Positions 1 to 13,182 are shown, numbered from the stretch's first letter. The stretch is 64,000 nucleotides of DNA from Malachius bipustulatus (GCA_910589415.1 OU342638.1:15044014-15108013), one strand, 5' to 3'. Notes: generated from the letters alone by a model not told the origin. Numbers and translations are program-made.

Positions 1-11
1 AGAGAAAATAG

Positions 12-845
12 ATGGAAATTTTTTTTTTGAGATGCATTCAGAGTCGTTTCTGTACTGTATGTGTCACTTATCCAACAACAACTTCACAACTTCGAACGAG
101 AAATCAGGAAGATCTGATTATGATACTTAAGAAGGACTCTATCCATTTTAATGGTAACAGACCTAAAAAAGATACAATTTTAAGGAGGAAAGAAAATGCA
201 AATATTCACGGCAGTCTGACTGATATGAAGACCGTAAAAACAAGATACGATAACGACTCGAAGGATGGTGATAATGAAGGTAAATATTATGATGCGGGAG
301 AATTGAAATCAGCTGATCCGGTATCTAGAGAGGAAACAGTAATTCCGGGGTTCAAGATTTCAACTAATAAATTGTATTCGGCTCATTTGCATGGAAGGGA
401 TAGCAAACCAGAGGAAAAGCAAGAAACTATTGGAGATGATGTAGTCAATAATACGAATACTACAAAAAAGACTCTGTCTGGAAATACACAGGGGGCAATG
501 GGCGAATGGAGGCAAGTTGGGCACAGAAAGGGGCGTCAAGGGGCGATTATTGGAAGGAAAGCTGATGATGACACTGCTTTGAAGGGTGTACCGAAACAGA
601 TAAGTCTTCATGTGTATAGACTGGCACCTGGCACATCAGGTGATATGTTAAGAAATTATTTAAAACCTAATTTTCCTGAGGTAAAATGTGAAGAGTTGAT
701 TCCTAAACATCCTGAGAGATACTCATCGTTCAGAGTAGACATAAACGAAGAAAATTTCAAAAGTGCAATGGATCCTACACTGTGGCCCCAGAACACTTGT
801 ATTCGCCGTTTTTTATATCGACGAACTCGGACTACTGCAGAGTGA
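12..845 (+). CDS. ORF1 gag-like protein of the non-LTR element
   Basis: An open frame of up to 277 codons. The true start may be the first ATG here or the internal ATG at 120. The first two thirds is charged and low in complexity, rich in Lys, Asp, Asn and Gly. The C-terminal 80 residues look folded and end in MDPTLWPQNTCIRRFLYRR, a tail type seen in ORF1 proteins of insect jockey/CR1-like elements. No CCHC zinc knuckle is visible, so RNA binding is inferred from position and family. The frame overlaps the first ATG of ORF2 (782) by about 60 bases, the usual bicistronic layout. It is intact within the window, but its partner ORF2 is broken. Confidence 0.6.
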   Translation: MEIFFLRCIQSRFCTVCVTYPTTTSQLRTRNQEDLIMILKKDSIHFNGNRPKKDTILRRKENANIHGSLTDMKTVKTRYDNDSKDGDNEGKYYDAGELKSADPVSREETVIPGFKISTNKLYSAHLHGRDSKPEEKQETIGDDVVNNTNTTKKTLSGNTQGAMGEWRQVGHRKGRQGAIIGRKADDDTALKGVPKQISLHVYRLAPGTSGDMLRNYLKPNFPEVKCEELIPKHPERYSSFRVDINEENFKSAMDPTLWPQNTCIRRFLYRRTRTTAE

Positions 846-3704
846 ATTTTGAGCCTACAGTTCTTCTGCTGAATATTCAGTCTTTGAGTGGTAAAATTGA
901 TGAATTGATCTTGGATACGTCGACTTTTGCAAGTTTGACGGTGTTGTGTGTGACGGAGACTTGGGCCAGCAGTCAGTCTATCGAAGGTATGTACATAGAT
1001 AATTTTGTGCTGGGAAGTAGCTATTCGAGATCTGAGTTAAAGGGGGGAGGTGTAGCTATATGGATCCGGCCGGACAGAGTTTTCAAGCAAATTAATCTGC
1101 TTGATCTATGTGTTGAAAAACATTGTGAAATGTGTGCGATACGTTTTAGGGATTCAACTAAGAAAATGTTTGTGATACTTAACTGTTACAGATCGCCTTC
1201 AGGAGATCCGAGTGTGTTTTTTAATAATCTAGAGGAGGCTTTTGATAGGATATTTGAGCCAGAGATCAACATTGTACTTTGTGGTGATTTTAATATAGAT
1301 TATAATTGTCAATCTTTTGAAGCTTAAAAATTTTGTGAAACAATATAATCTAAAGAATATTGTTGGTTGGCCCACGCGCGTTACTGCCACCTCTATCTCT
1401 TGTATAGATCTAATTTTTGTAAATTTCACAGTTGAGGGCTCAACATGTGTATTGGACAATCAGATCTCGGATCACAGAACGGTGCTTTCGGGTGTTGGTT
1501 TTGATGGAGGTTCTTTGAGAGGCTTGAACACATATATCAGCAGATCATATAGGGAGGATCAGGTGGTGGAGTTTGAGCATGACCTTCAGTCACTAAATTG
1601 GACTTCGGTTTATGTACAAAGAAATTTAAATCCGGCTTTTGATGAATTTTATGATACTTTTCTGTATTTTTTTGAATTTAGATTTCCGAAATCTCGAAGA
1701 TATGCAAAAAGCGGCTGTAAGGGATGGGTGACAGAAGAATTGAGAAAATCTAGCGATAACTTAAAACTCACCTATTCCTTAACTTGTGATCTTCCAGAAG
1801 CAAGGGAAGAATATAATCGTGAAAAAAGGAAGCATAGGAATCTAGTAAGGGAAACTAAAAAAATATACTATCAGCTAAAAATTAACCAAGGAGAGAATAA
1901 TATTAAATCAGTGTGGAATGTTGTCAATGAATTGTCTGGTAAAAATAGAAAAACCGATGCGGATTTTGAGGGGGTGATGATACAGGGAGACAGTGGGGAG
2001 GTCATATCAGACCCGAACCTACTAGCGGAAACGTTCAACTCTTTCTTTATAAATGCGCCAATGAACGTTGTTAAAAAAATTACTTCTAGAAAAAATTCAT
2101 ATACAAATCCGTCTGGAAGTGGAACTTATAGTGAGTTGTCTTTCTCACTGTGCCCGCTGACAGAGGATGAACTCTGTGATCTGGTTGGGAAAAAATTGAA
2201 ACCAAAAAAATCAAGTGGTCCTGATGACATTCCAGCCTTTTTAGTCAGAAGAATTATAGGACTTATAGCGAAACCGCTGTTATATTTAATTAATCTATCT
2301 TTTTGTACTGGCGTATTTCCGGATAGGTTAAAAATAGGAAAAGTTCTGCCTGTATATAAAAAACAAGGTGGTAAAAGATTGGAGAACTACAGACCGGTCA
2401 CAATCCCGTCAGTGTTCTCAAAGATTTTTTTTTTTTTTGTCTATCTGGACAGATTTCTTAGCTTCTTGATGAATCATGACATATTGTCTGAGTGTCAGCA
2501 TGGATTTTACCCTGGAAGGTCAACTCATACGGCTGTTCATAGTCTATATGAAAAAATTACGAGCTACATAGATGGAGGCGAGTGTCCCGTTGGTATACTC
2601 TGTGATCTGAGCAGGGCTTTTGACTGTGTTAATCATGGCCTATTGATTAAGAAACTTGAATATATAGGTGTAGGGGGACAACCACTGAACTGGTTGAGGA
2701 CCGTCGACAGTATGTAAGTATTATGACTGGAGACACTGGACAGAGAAAAAACACAGTCAATTCTGGGACACAGATTTTGAAAATGGGTGTTCCTCAGGGT
2801 TCGGTGCTGGGTCCTATATTGTTCTCAGTATATATAAATGATCTAGACAGGAGCATGCATGGTGGACACTTCTCGATCTATGCTGATGACACTTCTATTG
2901 TGTTGTCTGGTAGGGCGGGAGAGGAGCTCCGAAGCAGAGTTCAGGACGCAATGGTAGGTTTGAATGACTGGTTTGGTAATCATTATCTATACCTTAATGA
3001 AAAGAAAACAGTACTAATGCAGTTTCATAATTGGCAACAAAGGTTGCCCAATATGGAAGTACAACTGAATGGTGTGTCCCTCTCTGCCAACAGTGAACAT
3101 ACAAAATTTTTGGGATTGTACATCGATCCATGTTTGAGCTGGCGCTATCACTGTGAGCAAGTGTGCTCTAAAATTAACAGAACTGTTTATTTGTTTAAAA
3201 GTTTAAAACGTGTCCTGCCTGACACAGGATCAGATGCTAGTCTTATACTATGCACATGTTGAGTCTAGATTGAGGTATGGGTTGTGTTTCTGGGGTGGGT
3301 CAGCCGGCGCACAGAATGTCTTTGTATCTCAAAAACGTGTAATCAGGTCTATTATTGGGATGAGAGCTACTGACTCATGTAGAGATGTGTTTTCGAGACT
3401 GAAGCTTCTAACGCTGCCTGCTTTGTATATTCTTGAAATGTGTGCCTATGTATTTGGGAGCAGGTCAAAGTTCTCCTTGAATACAGATATTCATGACAAA
3501 AATACCCGTAAAAGGGGGGATATACGTGTACCATTCTCAAGGGGACTGTTGGCGTACAAGGCTCCTGGATGCATGGGAGCCCGTTTATTTAACAAACTAC
3601 CAAATGAAATAAAGGCATGCGATACCTTGACTAAATTTAGAAAAGAGCTTAAATCATATCTAGTGGATAAATGTTTGTACTCGACAGAGGAATATTTAGA
3701 TTGA
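782..3704 (+). pseudogene. ORF2 endonuclease-reverse transcriptase, three frameshifts
   Basis: Four pieces of one polyprotein in alternating frames. 782-1327 is the APE-type endonuclease, with VTETW, GGGVAIW and GDFNID motifs. 1317-2717 adds the end of the endonuclease (ISDHR) and the RT fingers and palm (ENYRPVTIPSVFSKI, then DLSRAFDCVNHGLL). 2723-3262 holds the palm (MGVPQGSVLGP) and the catalytic YADD. 3210-3704 is the RT C-terminus with YGLCFWGGS. Breaks lie near 1320, 2718 and 3245. A T-run at 2426-2439 encodes several Phe where the family usually has charged residues, perhaps slippage. The protein would nick target DNA and copy its RNA at the nick; this copy cannot make a whole enzyme. 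Confidence 0.85.
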
Positions 3705-3861
3705 TTATGACAGTTTTTATTTGCTGTTGCTATGTGTGTTTATGTGCTGTATCTACAGTCGGTGTTCTCTGTGTCTTTCATGATGTTTTATATTTGACTA
3801 TTCCTATGCAATTCATTGTAAAGTTGTCTACTGGAAAATAAAGAACAAAACAAAAAAAAAC

Positions 3862-4707
3862 TTCCTGCCGAGGCAGGTTCCGACAAATAGCTGGCAGCAT
3901 AAGTTTTTCTGCCTTCTCATTAGAAAAAATTAAATTTTTATCATTTAAGTCAAATTTTTTTTTCACATCTTTAGGTCCATGGCAGGAGTACATCGTTCTA
4001 CGATACAGGTGGCAGGAGGTGATTTTTTTTCTAACTAATATATCATTAAACGATAGGTAAAGTTTCAGCTTTTATCATGTTTGTCATTTACTCGTTTTTT
4101 TTTACAACATTGATAAGCTGCTGATAAGCGTTGTCCCGCGATTGAGGTGGCAGGAGTGGATTTTGTTGATAGGCTATATTATTACGACATATCAAAAGAT
4201 AAACCAAGCTTTATCAAATAAGACATTGAAAAATGTCGCTGGCTCCCGGACTATTTGGCACAGAGAGCATATTATTTTATGTTTGTTATTATTAGCCTAG
4301 TAATCAAATTTTGTCTTCAAATGTTATTTCCCAAAAATTTTTTTAGAATAAATGTAATCAAAAGAGAAGACTGTTTGGTTTTTCTGAAACAAAAAACCAA
4401 AAATAAATAAATAAAGTAGGCTGATGGTTATGACCTTCTGCATGCATAATTTTAAATTGTGAGCAGCTTTTTTCAATAAAATTTTTCGATACTTTCACTT
4501 TGTTCAGAAGAGATACTTTAACTACACAGGAAACAAAAAGAAAGCTCCTATCAGTGTCAAGGCATGCTTGATTTATTAAACATGAAAATGTGGTAAAATT
4601 GATTATCTAATCAAGCAGGCCTGAACCCCAAATGGTTAAATTTATACTCGAAATTTTTTTGTCATTTATACAGGGTTTTACAGGTGTTTCATTTATACAG
4701 GTGTTTC
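3862..4707. other. AT-rich spacer without recognisable gene
   Basis: No supported ORF or structured element. A short motif, GTGGCAGGAG or a close variant, recurs near 3977, 4008 and 4143. A small hairpin (CCTGCCGAGGCAGG) abuts the A-tail of the upstream retroelement. Confidence 0.5.
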
Positions 4708-5760
4708 ATTGATAAATGCAGAAAATTCAACTGGAGATTCCTGGATGAATTTTAAGGGGGGTTTGTCATATAAAAAATTCTTAAAAGCCACCTCAAAAAG
4801 TTACATCTCCTTAAAGTAGGGTAAAAATTCACATTTATCGATTTTTTTTTCTGAAATGACATAAAATAAAAAAAAGACGGCTAGGTATTCAAATACTACT
4901 ATCAGGAAGCCTCCATAATTACATAATTTTATCCACCCTTGTTCTCTGCAAGGGTGTGAATCATACTACCCCTAAAAGTTTTTTTTCCAGAACTCATTTC
5001 CTAATAGTTTTTTTTATCTTTAAATTCACACTTTGGAGGGCCAGTTCAATTGAAAAAATATTTGTCTCTTAAAAATTTCATGGAAACTCAATACTTTTCC
5101 GCTAAAGAAATAAAATAAGCGGATTTGCAGAATTGTTGTGCCCATCTTGAGCACTGTCTTAAACAAAATATAATATTGTTAATTTAAATTAAATATAATT
5201 GTGTTTATTGTCTTTTTTTGTGTTATTTAATGTTTATCTATTTCTATAAATATTTTACATCTTTTACATATTCACATATGTAGTTTTATAAAAAATACAT
5301 ATGTAAGTATGTAAAATCACAATTTTATAATTTATGTACTCAAGTCCGCTCATTTTATTTCTTTAGTGGAAAAGCATTGAGTTTCCATGAAATTTTTAAG
5401 AGACAAATTTTTTCAATTGAACTGGCCCTCCAAAGTGTGAATTAAAAGATAAAAAAAAACTATTAGGAAAAAAGTTCTGGAAAAAAAACTTTTAGGGGTA
5501 GTATGATTCACACCGTTGCAGAGAACAAGGGTGGATAAAATTATGTAATTATGGAGGCTTCCTGGTAGTAATAATTGAATACCTAGCCGTCTTTTTTTTA
5601 TTTCAAGTCATTTCAGAAAAAAATCAATAAATGTGAATTTTTTACCTTACTTTAAGGAGATGTAACTTCTTAGGACAGGCTTTAAGAATTTTATTTTTAT
5701 GACAAACCCCCCTTAAAATTTAGCAAGGAATCTTCAGTTGAATTTTCTGCACTGATTAAT
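4708..5760. mobile_element. Foldback / long terminal inverted repeat element, about 1.05 kb
   Basis: Bases about 4708-5127 return as their reverse complement at about 5340-5760, separated by a 210-base AT-rich loop that contains no gene. The arms match closely along their whole length apart from small indels, for example AGGGTGGATAAAATTATG in the right arm against its complement in the left. It has no coding capacity and is best read as a non-autonomous foldback or MITE-like DNA element. The outer edges are blurred, and I could not define a target duplication. Confidence 0.8.
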
Positions 5761-6760
5761 AGTGTGTCAACTAACAGGTCTCAAGCTACAAACCCATCCT
5801 GAGGAGAGTTGTCCGCAACCTCATAATACAAAAACTACATGTAATTTAGAAAGAACTTTTTCAAAAGAAGATTTCATTTTGGGGGACTTTTAGTATGTTT
5901 TGTACTTGTACAAGATATTATGTACCAAATTCCTTGCTTGTAGGATTTTTTTGGGTCACAAAAAGTACAATGAAATTTTTTAGTAGGTTAAACCTTCCAA
6001 CCATACTTTATGAAAACTGCAGGAAAATTACTGCAACTGAAATTGAAAAAGACGTAAATAGCCTTAGTGTCTTCCACAACAACTGATCAGAGCAATAAGA
6101 GTTTTTTAAGTTGGATTACCGCTGGATTTCCAGTAAATTCAAGATATACTGAACTAGTTTTTTTTTAATTAATTAAAACTATTTAAACTAGCACTAGAAA
6201 ATTGAAAAAGAACGTGTTCATCAGTGTTGTCACCATAGTGCATGATACCTAATGCAGCAAAGGTAAAGACGAGTAAATAAAAGGATAAAAGGATGTGGGA
6301 CACAAAAATTCAGGTTTTTCTATTCATCATTCTCTTCAACTAGTTATTAACAGTGCAATATCTGCACAAAATACCAGTTGGCAATGTCAACGACTGAAAT
6401 GAATTTAAATGATATACTCAATATGCTCGGTAAACATCTTCATTCAAGAATTTATCTCCTTGAAAGGTAAGAAAAATGTCCATTATCTAAAATACCCACT
6501 GTACCAAAAATAGTACAATGAATAATCAATCAAAATCATTTTTAAGAATTATTCAGTATTTTTGAATCTAGAAAAATCTTCTTTATTGTATCGGGTGACC
6601 CTCGGGGTGACCATTAGAAACGTATACATTTTGGTTGGGACACTAGACACTACTCAGTCTATTTGCCACAGAGGGATGGGGGAGAGGTCATTATCCTCAT
6701 ACAGGGTGGCCATTTAGGTATCTCAATGTCACAATGTGACAATCATGATGAGGTAATTAC
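5761..6760. other. Spacer, no supported gene
   Basis: AT-rich unique-looking DNA. Only short open frames are present, with no family resemblance. A run of text near 6700 resembles the ACAGGGTGGCC type of transposon terminus, but no matching inverted partner is seen. Confidence 0.4.
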
Positions 6761-7968
6761 TATACAGGGTGTCCCAATATTCCATGGACATGGAGCAACC
6801 ACAGATTACTGAGGTAAAAAAAAGTCGCTCGGACCAAACTTATCTCTATACCAAAGTGCTTCGTTTGTCCGTTAGAGGGCTTCAAAGTCTTTTGAAAATT
6901 TTAGTTTTTTTGAAATAGCTCAAAGTCGGCTGATTCCAATTCGATGAAATTTGGTAGGTAAATTTCTTATTAACAGTACTAACTTCTGATGTAAATTATA
7001 ATTTGACGGAAACCCGGGAAGGGGTGAAACTACCCCTACCCTCCATTAAAATCGATCGTAATTGTTGATAGGGTAGCAGGGACGCTGTTCATGTTTTCTT
7101 GTTTGAAAGATACATCGTTTTAGCCCATTTTTGGTCTCCTACAAAAATCTGTATCTCTCCGAGGTGCCATGTGATAAAATAAATTAGTCGATGACACCTA
7201 ACCAAAATTTTATTTCATTCTTTTAATTTGAAATCAAATTTTCAATTGTCAGGTGATTATTTGATCTAATCTCATAAAAGATGTTAAGTATGGTTCGGTT
7301 TTTTTTTCAGGTGTTCGCAAACGGTTTTTTTCAAACACATAAACAGTTTGCAAAACGACGAGGTTCGAAGAAAAGTTAAAATCATTTTTTTGCGCAGGAT
7401 GGAACTTTCTAGGGTCCAAACCGGCGCCCACATCGAGCATCTTTTATGAGATTAGATAAAATAATCACCTGACAATTGAAAATTTGATTTCAAAAAATAA
7501 AAAATTATAAAAAATTGAAATAAAAATTTAGTTATCATCGACCAATTTATTTTATCACATAGCACCTCGGAAAGATACAGATTTTTGTTGGAGACCAAAA
7601 ATGGGCTAAAACGATGTATCTTTCAAACAACAAAACATGAACAGCGTTTCTGCTACCCTATCAACAATTACGATCGATTTTAATGGAGGGTAGGGGTAGT
7701 TTCACCCCTTCCCGAGTTTCCGTCAAATTATCATGTACATCAGAAATTAGTACTTTTAATAAGAAATTTACCTACCAAATTTCATCGAATTGGAATCAAC
7801 CGACTTTGAGCTATTTCAAAAAAACTAAAATTTTCAAAAGACTTTGAAGCCCTCTAACGGACAAACGAAGCACTTTGGTATAGAGATAAGTTTGATCCGA
7901 GCGACTTTTTTTTACCTCAGTAATCTGTGGTTGCTCCATGTCCATGGAATATTGGGACACCCTGTATA
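6761..7968. mobile_element. TA-flanked palindromic DNA element, 1.2 kb (ends TATACAGGGTGTCCC)
   Basis: The left end TATACAGGGTGTCCCAATAT at 6761 is mirrored by ATATTGGGACACCCTGTATA at the right end, 7949-7968. Arms 6761-7282 and 7437-7968 are near-perfect reverse complements over about 520 bases, leaving a 155-base loop. The TA at both ends suggests insertion at TA, as in Tc1/mariner-type elements. No transposase is encoded. Arms this long and this similar indicate recent insertion or ongoing arm homogenisation. Confidence 0.88.
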
Positions 7969-10104
7969 GAAGCACTTTATAATTTAAACAATATTAAAAA
8001 AATAATTAATCAATTGTTCCATGTACATGTACTGCTTGGTTTGCTTAACAGACGATGCTGAATGGTTCAGAACTACTGAGAACATCCGATCACTTATACT
8101 TCTCCTTTTCATTCAACCGAAACTGTCCTTAAATGAAAACTTGACTAAATAATAAGACTACTCGGTACTTAATTGTTTCTGAACCATTGAAAATTGTCTG
8201 TCGAAACAAAGCAATATTACCAAAATGGCAATTAAATGCTTTGAGAGGTGAACGACTTCTACCTCAACCCTTCACGGGACCAAGGACTGATGAGCACTGT
8301 CCCAACCAGAATGTGCATGCTCCGCGTGATCGCCTTGTATGATTATGAATGATAAATGTTATGCTATGTTTCTTATGATTCCTTTTCCCTTCAAGTAACT
8401 AATATCTTGCATTTCTGTTTTAATAAACGAAATTCTAATAGCTATGAAACCTCGATTTGCCTTCACATTTCATAATAACTGATGATGAGAATTACTAAGG
8501 GAAGTAATAGAGGCACTATGTTTGATTTTATTATTATGAGACCTCTATGAGTCACTTCTAGATGCTAGATGAATCGAAGATTGCTCTGATTACCTCACAG
8601 TAATAGAGGTAGGTAAGTTAGATGTTAATTCGTGCTTAATAACAGCTATCAAAAAGGAGTAAAGGAAGGCTAATCGATGAACAAATAACAAATAGTTCTG
8701 CATCATTCCTGCAGACAGAAGGAAACCTCCTGAGGGCTCTTGGGAGGTTGTGACAAGCTGCTGTCTATATGATTCTCGATAGGTATCTACTATTTTCAGC
8801 TCGTCTCCCTGCTTAGGAATCTATGACTTTCTGAGTCCGATTCAGATGCCCCTTTTTTAAATATTTATGATAACATGGCTTTCAATATCATGAACACTTT
8901 AACTAGAGCAGACCATAAATCAAGGGTTCAATAATTATGTATTACAATAATGAAAATGGTCTCTAGTTGAATGGTTGGGACCCATTGTTGACAAAATAAC
9001 CTGTAATAAGCCCACCCTTAGGTTTTAAAAAATACTGTTTTTTCCGGTATATTAGTCTGATGGCAATGCGTCAATCGAGTTTTATTAATTACAACCCTAA
9101 AAGCTGAATTTACATTACGAAATTAATCCTGTTTCATGCAAAAAAACCTGGGATAAGATAAGACATATCCTTGAATGTTCAAGGGGGCAAGTGTAGGGAA
9201 AGATTTCCATCGAAATTGCAATGAAGAGAGTTACTTCTATGAATTATGATGCACGTAGAAATTGTTCTTAATGCTTAAAATATATTTAAAAACTGTGGAA
9301 ACTCACCTTTTTTATATTTAAACTAACTTTAAAACTTCTAAAAACGTAACGAACTAACCGACTTTTCTCGTTAGCAGTTTGAAACTTCAAAATGGCTCGA
9401 TTTGGAGGGATTGTTGGCAAGACAGAGCTCTAGGTAAACGTCAAAAAGTGAACTACTCCCGTAGTACTCTAATAAAAACTCAAGATCTCATAAAATTCCA
9501 TGTACGTCATGCGTTCTACTAATGTCGGTAAGTAATTTTTAATGAGTGTTCATTTATTGATTTAAATGATCGCCCTTGTTGATTAAATTCCCCGCAACTT
9601 ATTTCAATAATAATAATAATACAAAAATCTTACTCGTTCACATTTTTGATAGCATTTACCATACTTCTTGGCAGTGATGTGCTGTATTCTATACCTCTAT
9701 TCTTTACGCGATTTTTTACGGGTAAACAATCATTCTTTACATGGACTTTTTTGAAGGTAAAGAATGTAAAGAATGTAAACAAACAATAAACAATGCAAAT
9801 TTATGCTTATTATTTCTTATGCAATTAATAATAATTTATGTATCTAATTATTATACTAAATAATAATAAATAATGTATCTCTCATTTTTTTATTGATTGG
9901 ATGAGTATTATTATTATTAGCACCTAACCCGCTACATTTTAGGTTATTTATTTTGAATTTTATTGTTATCTGGACTGAAATTAATGTTAAATAAAGTTGA
10001 GTAAGGAAGTAAAAGGGCAGGTTTTCTTGGTTTATTTATTTAACTCAATTACACTATTTGTATTCAGTATTCGTCACAATAATTAGTTAGAATCTAGAAT
10101 TTTT

Positions 10105-10701
10105 GGTAATTATATGCATCCGCGGCTTCTAAGTTTAATCAATTTTTTCTGGACCGAGGATCGAAATAGGGGTGCTGGGTGGGTAAGAAGCTAGAAACAG
10201 CCATTGCAAACTAATATTTAAGGGCACAACTAAGGCCTCTTTGGCACTACGGCCGAATTTCTAATTTTTTCATCACTTTCAGGGCAAGGGAAAATCTTCG
10301 AGATTAACAGTAGCACGATTTTTATTTTGAATTTTGCATTTTTATTTTGCATTTATATTCAAAAAATCATAACATCAATCCCTGTGGTCTTTTCACGCGA
10401 TATGAAAAAGCGGATATAATGCGAATACGTGACTGTGTACGTTTCGAAGTGCTAGGCATTGTCTCAAGTGGTTTCATCCTCTTAGTATTACATCCTCGAC
10501 GTTTTTAATCATGGCATCTGCCAGGTCCGTACTTTCATTGCACTCTCAAAATCGGGTTTTAAAGTCGTTTTGTGGCCTTCCCTTTCATGCAAAGCAAATG
10601 AATACCTTCCTTGTGTCTTGTGTTACTATAGCAGGTATGTTCTCCCTATAGGTATAGATGCCATAGTGAAACTGTAGGAGTCGCGGATGTATATAATAAC
10701 C
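10105..10701. repeat. Possible 600-bp element with imperfect inverted termini
   Basis: GGTAATTATATGCATCCGCG at 10105 resembles the reverse complement of the sequence at 10676-10701, with roughly 20 of 26 bases matching by eye. The interior has no coding capacity. This may be a decayed non-autonomous element, or chance similarity in AT-rich DNA. Confidence 0.3.
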
Positions 10702-12411
10702 GAATTTTTAAAAATCGGTTCAATATGATAACCGATTTAATCGATTTAATTAACATGCAGTGTGAGAATTAATTGCAATTACCTACTGTGACAAATTTCA
10801 ACAGTACCTACGTTACGTTCCATTGTAAGCAAAGCTGACGCGCGCTGACGGCATAAACTGTGGTAATATAAAATTTCTTTGCTTTTTGCTAATTGAATCG
10901 ATTCATTTACGATTTCAGTTAGTTTGTCTCATGGTTCAGCTTCCCCCGTTAGATCCCTTGCATTTAGGAAAGCTTACGAACCAGCAGAGCTATGTAGCAT
11001 TAATAAGACCGTTATTGAGTTCCTAGACGAATTTTTACACCCGTCAATAAGCAGTTCTACATGTTTGAGGGATCCAGATGTCTTCTCTCGCTCGGTACAT
11101 TTTGTAAGCATTTTCTGGTAAAGTAGTTGATAATACTTTGCGACTGGATAACTTTTGGATCCATATGATGGATGTGGATGAAGATCAGTCACAATAACTT
11201 TACAAATCGCCTAAGGTGGTCAGAATCTATATATCACGGTAAGAGATCACCCGAAAAAAGTTGCTATTTATTCACCAATGGTGATCTATTTCTTACGAGG
11301 TTGTTTTGTTACCAAAATTTGTAATTTTTTGTAGTTTTTCCCGTGGGTACTAAATTTTTTCGGTATAGTTTTTTTCATATATAGGTATATCGATATATTT
11401 TCATATATCGGTAAAGTATCAAGTACGTGATGGTACTGGTGGCTTAACTGATAAGTATATTATTTGATGATGATATGCCAGAGCTACTCTCGCCAGATCA
11501 GAAAGTATGGTCTAGCGAGACTGGCAGATTTCGACTGCAGTGAAACGTCATAAAAGAGCTTAAAAAAATAAATTTGAAATGAAAAATAATTTTTTGCGGA
11601 AATTTTTGAAACTCCAGTATTGCTCATCTGTTAAAGAAATTTTTGAAATGAAGTTTTTTTTTACTAGAGGGTTCAAAATTGGTACACTAATGACATCATT
11701 TTTAAAAGCACAAAAACTATTGGCGAAGTAAAAATTATGTGTGATACTGTATTAATCGTGAGGCAGGTGAATTTTGGAAACCATTTTTTCGTGATCTGAG
11801 AGTCAGGATCGACGGACAATTGATAATGAGATAGGGTGATTTTCATAAAATGGTGGTTTTTATTCAAAAATACTTTAAAATGGATACGTGTTGTTTCACG
11901 GTTCACAAAATTTGTAATAATGTAATTATTATTTGTAGTTCATATCAGTATTCATCAAACATCATGTATTGTTGTGTAATGAGTATTTTTAAGAGATTTC
12001 CGCAATGTGTATTAAATATGTAGGTATACTGAGATGCGCGTAACACGCATGAATTTTACATAATTGCGGAATTTTTTTTTATTTAGATCTTTCACCAATT
12101 TCGACAGATTCTATAATGCGCCCAACGCGCTGCTACCGATAAGATTACGCAGTCTTCCATAATATGATATTATTGTAATCATATATTAATAAATTAATAA
12201 TAAATTATACAGCAGGCTGTTTATTTGAATTTGAGACATCATGAAATCACATGCAAAATAAAACTTAGTTATACATACTTTTAAGATTTTAAATTTTTTT
12301 TTTTGTTAATTATTATGTTAAAAAGTGTTCTTAAATATTATCTCCCCTATAATAGCCTATAGATATTTCAGAGAGAAACATTGATAAGCGTCGTAAAAGC
12401 TGCTTTTCTGG

Positions 12412-12487
12412 CTAAAATCGGCATATTTTTTCTTCGGGAATCTGTGGTAGAACGTTGGTGGTACCTTTTAGAGACACCCTGTATATT
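12412..12487 (-). repeat. Solitary terminus of an ACAGGGTGTC-type DNA element
   Basis: Read on the minus strand, this begins TATACAGGGTGTCTC, very like the ends of the palindromic element at 6761-7968. No opposite end is visible within 2 kb, so it is probably a truncated copy. Confidence 0.45.
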
Positions 12488-13080
12488 ATAACAATGACCC
12501 GTGTACAATTGTGGATCATTGAGGTTAAGATAGGTTGCCATTTGCTTATACGCTTATTACCAAATTTTCTCTTCGTCGCTAAGATTATTCTGCTGAGACA
12601 TGTTTTAGTATTAATAAAGGGCACTACTCACTACTGCGTAATTTTTATTATGCGAAGTTCGAATTCCGAATTTTACGCTTTGATTTTCAGATTAATAATA
12701 ATTTTAATAACATTGACAGCCATTAATTACGATATTGTTTACCTGCGCAACGCGACGGTCGCAGCGTTGCCGCTTTGAATACTATCACGGAGCGCTACGA
12801 ATGATATAATACTTTATCTTCCTATTTTTTACACGATATACCTACCTATCAAATTAATTAAGATAACATAAAAGCTTGAAGAATTTTCTTTGAATGTTAC
12901 TTATGTTCTAAATTAAATAAACGTTCAGAATTTTTTTTCAGAAATACAGAACTTATATCACAAGGCAATTTTTATCGTGAGTATGACAACTCTGTGACTT
13001 CGGTTGGCTTTTGCCGACCCGATTGTGAGCGAAAAGGGACCGATTCGATTGCAAATGCTCCTCTGCCATTGGATAGCTTG

Positions 13081-13133
13081 ACCAGTGCTTTAATGAAAAT
13101 TTGTATCTTAATGAGACCCATTAAAGCACTGGT
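13081..13133. repeat. Short palindrome, 15-base perfect arms
   Basis: ACCAGTGCTTTAATG at 13081-13095 is exactly reverse-complemented at 13119-13133, with a 23-base loop. It sits 50 bases from a second hairpin. It could be a remnant of a small foldback element. Confidence 0.65.
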
Positions 13134-13182
13134 GATTCATATTTAATATGCAGATTAAAGGTTGGGAGTAGAAAATAGTTAT

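Larger units (their letters stand above)
1..3861 (+). mobile_element. Jockey/CR1-like non-LTR retrotransposon, near full length but frameshifted
   Basis: The segment carries a gag-like ORF1, then an ORF2 with apurinic endonuclease and reverse transcriptase, then about 155 bases of 3' UTR. An AATAAA at 3837-3842 leads into an A-rich tail ending near 3861. This order, with no LTRs, defines a non-LTR (LINE) element. The 5' end is at or beyond the window edge. Three reading-frame breaks inside ORF2 make this copy non-autonomous. The domain content fits the jockey/CR1 group; the exact clade needs an RT tree. Confidence 0.85.
7969..13080. other. Five-kilobase spacer with small repeat debris, no gene found
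   Basis: AT-rich DNA with only short, unrecognised frames. Three things stand out. Short imperfect repeats of GTAAAGAATGTAAA lie near 9690-9785. Possible inverted termini lie at 10105-10130 and 10676-10701. A lone transposon terminus reading GACACCCTGTATA lies at 12476-12487. No splice-bounded exon with a recognisable protein was found. Confidence 0.4.
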
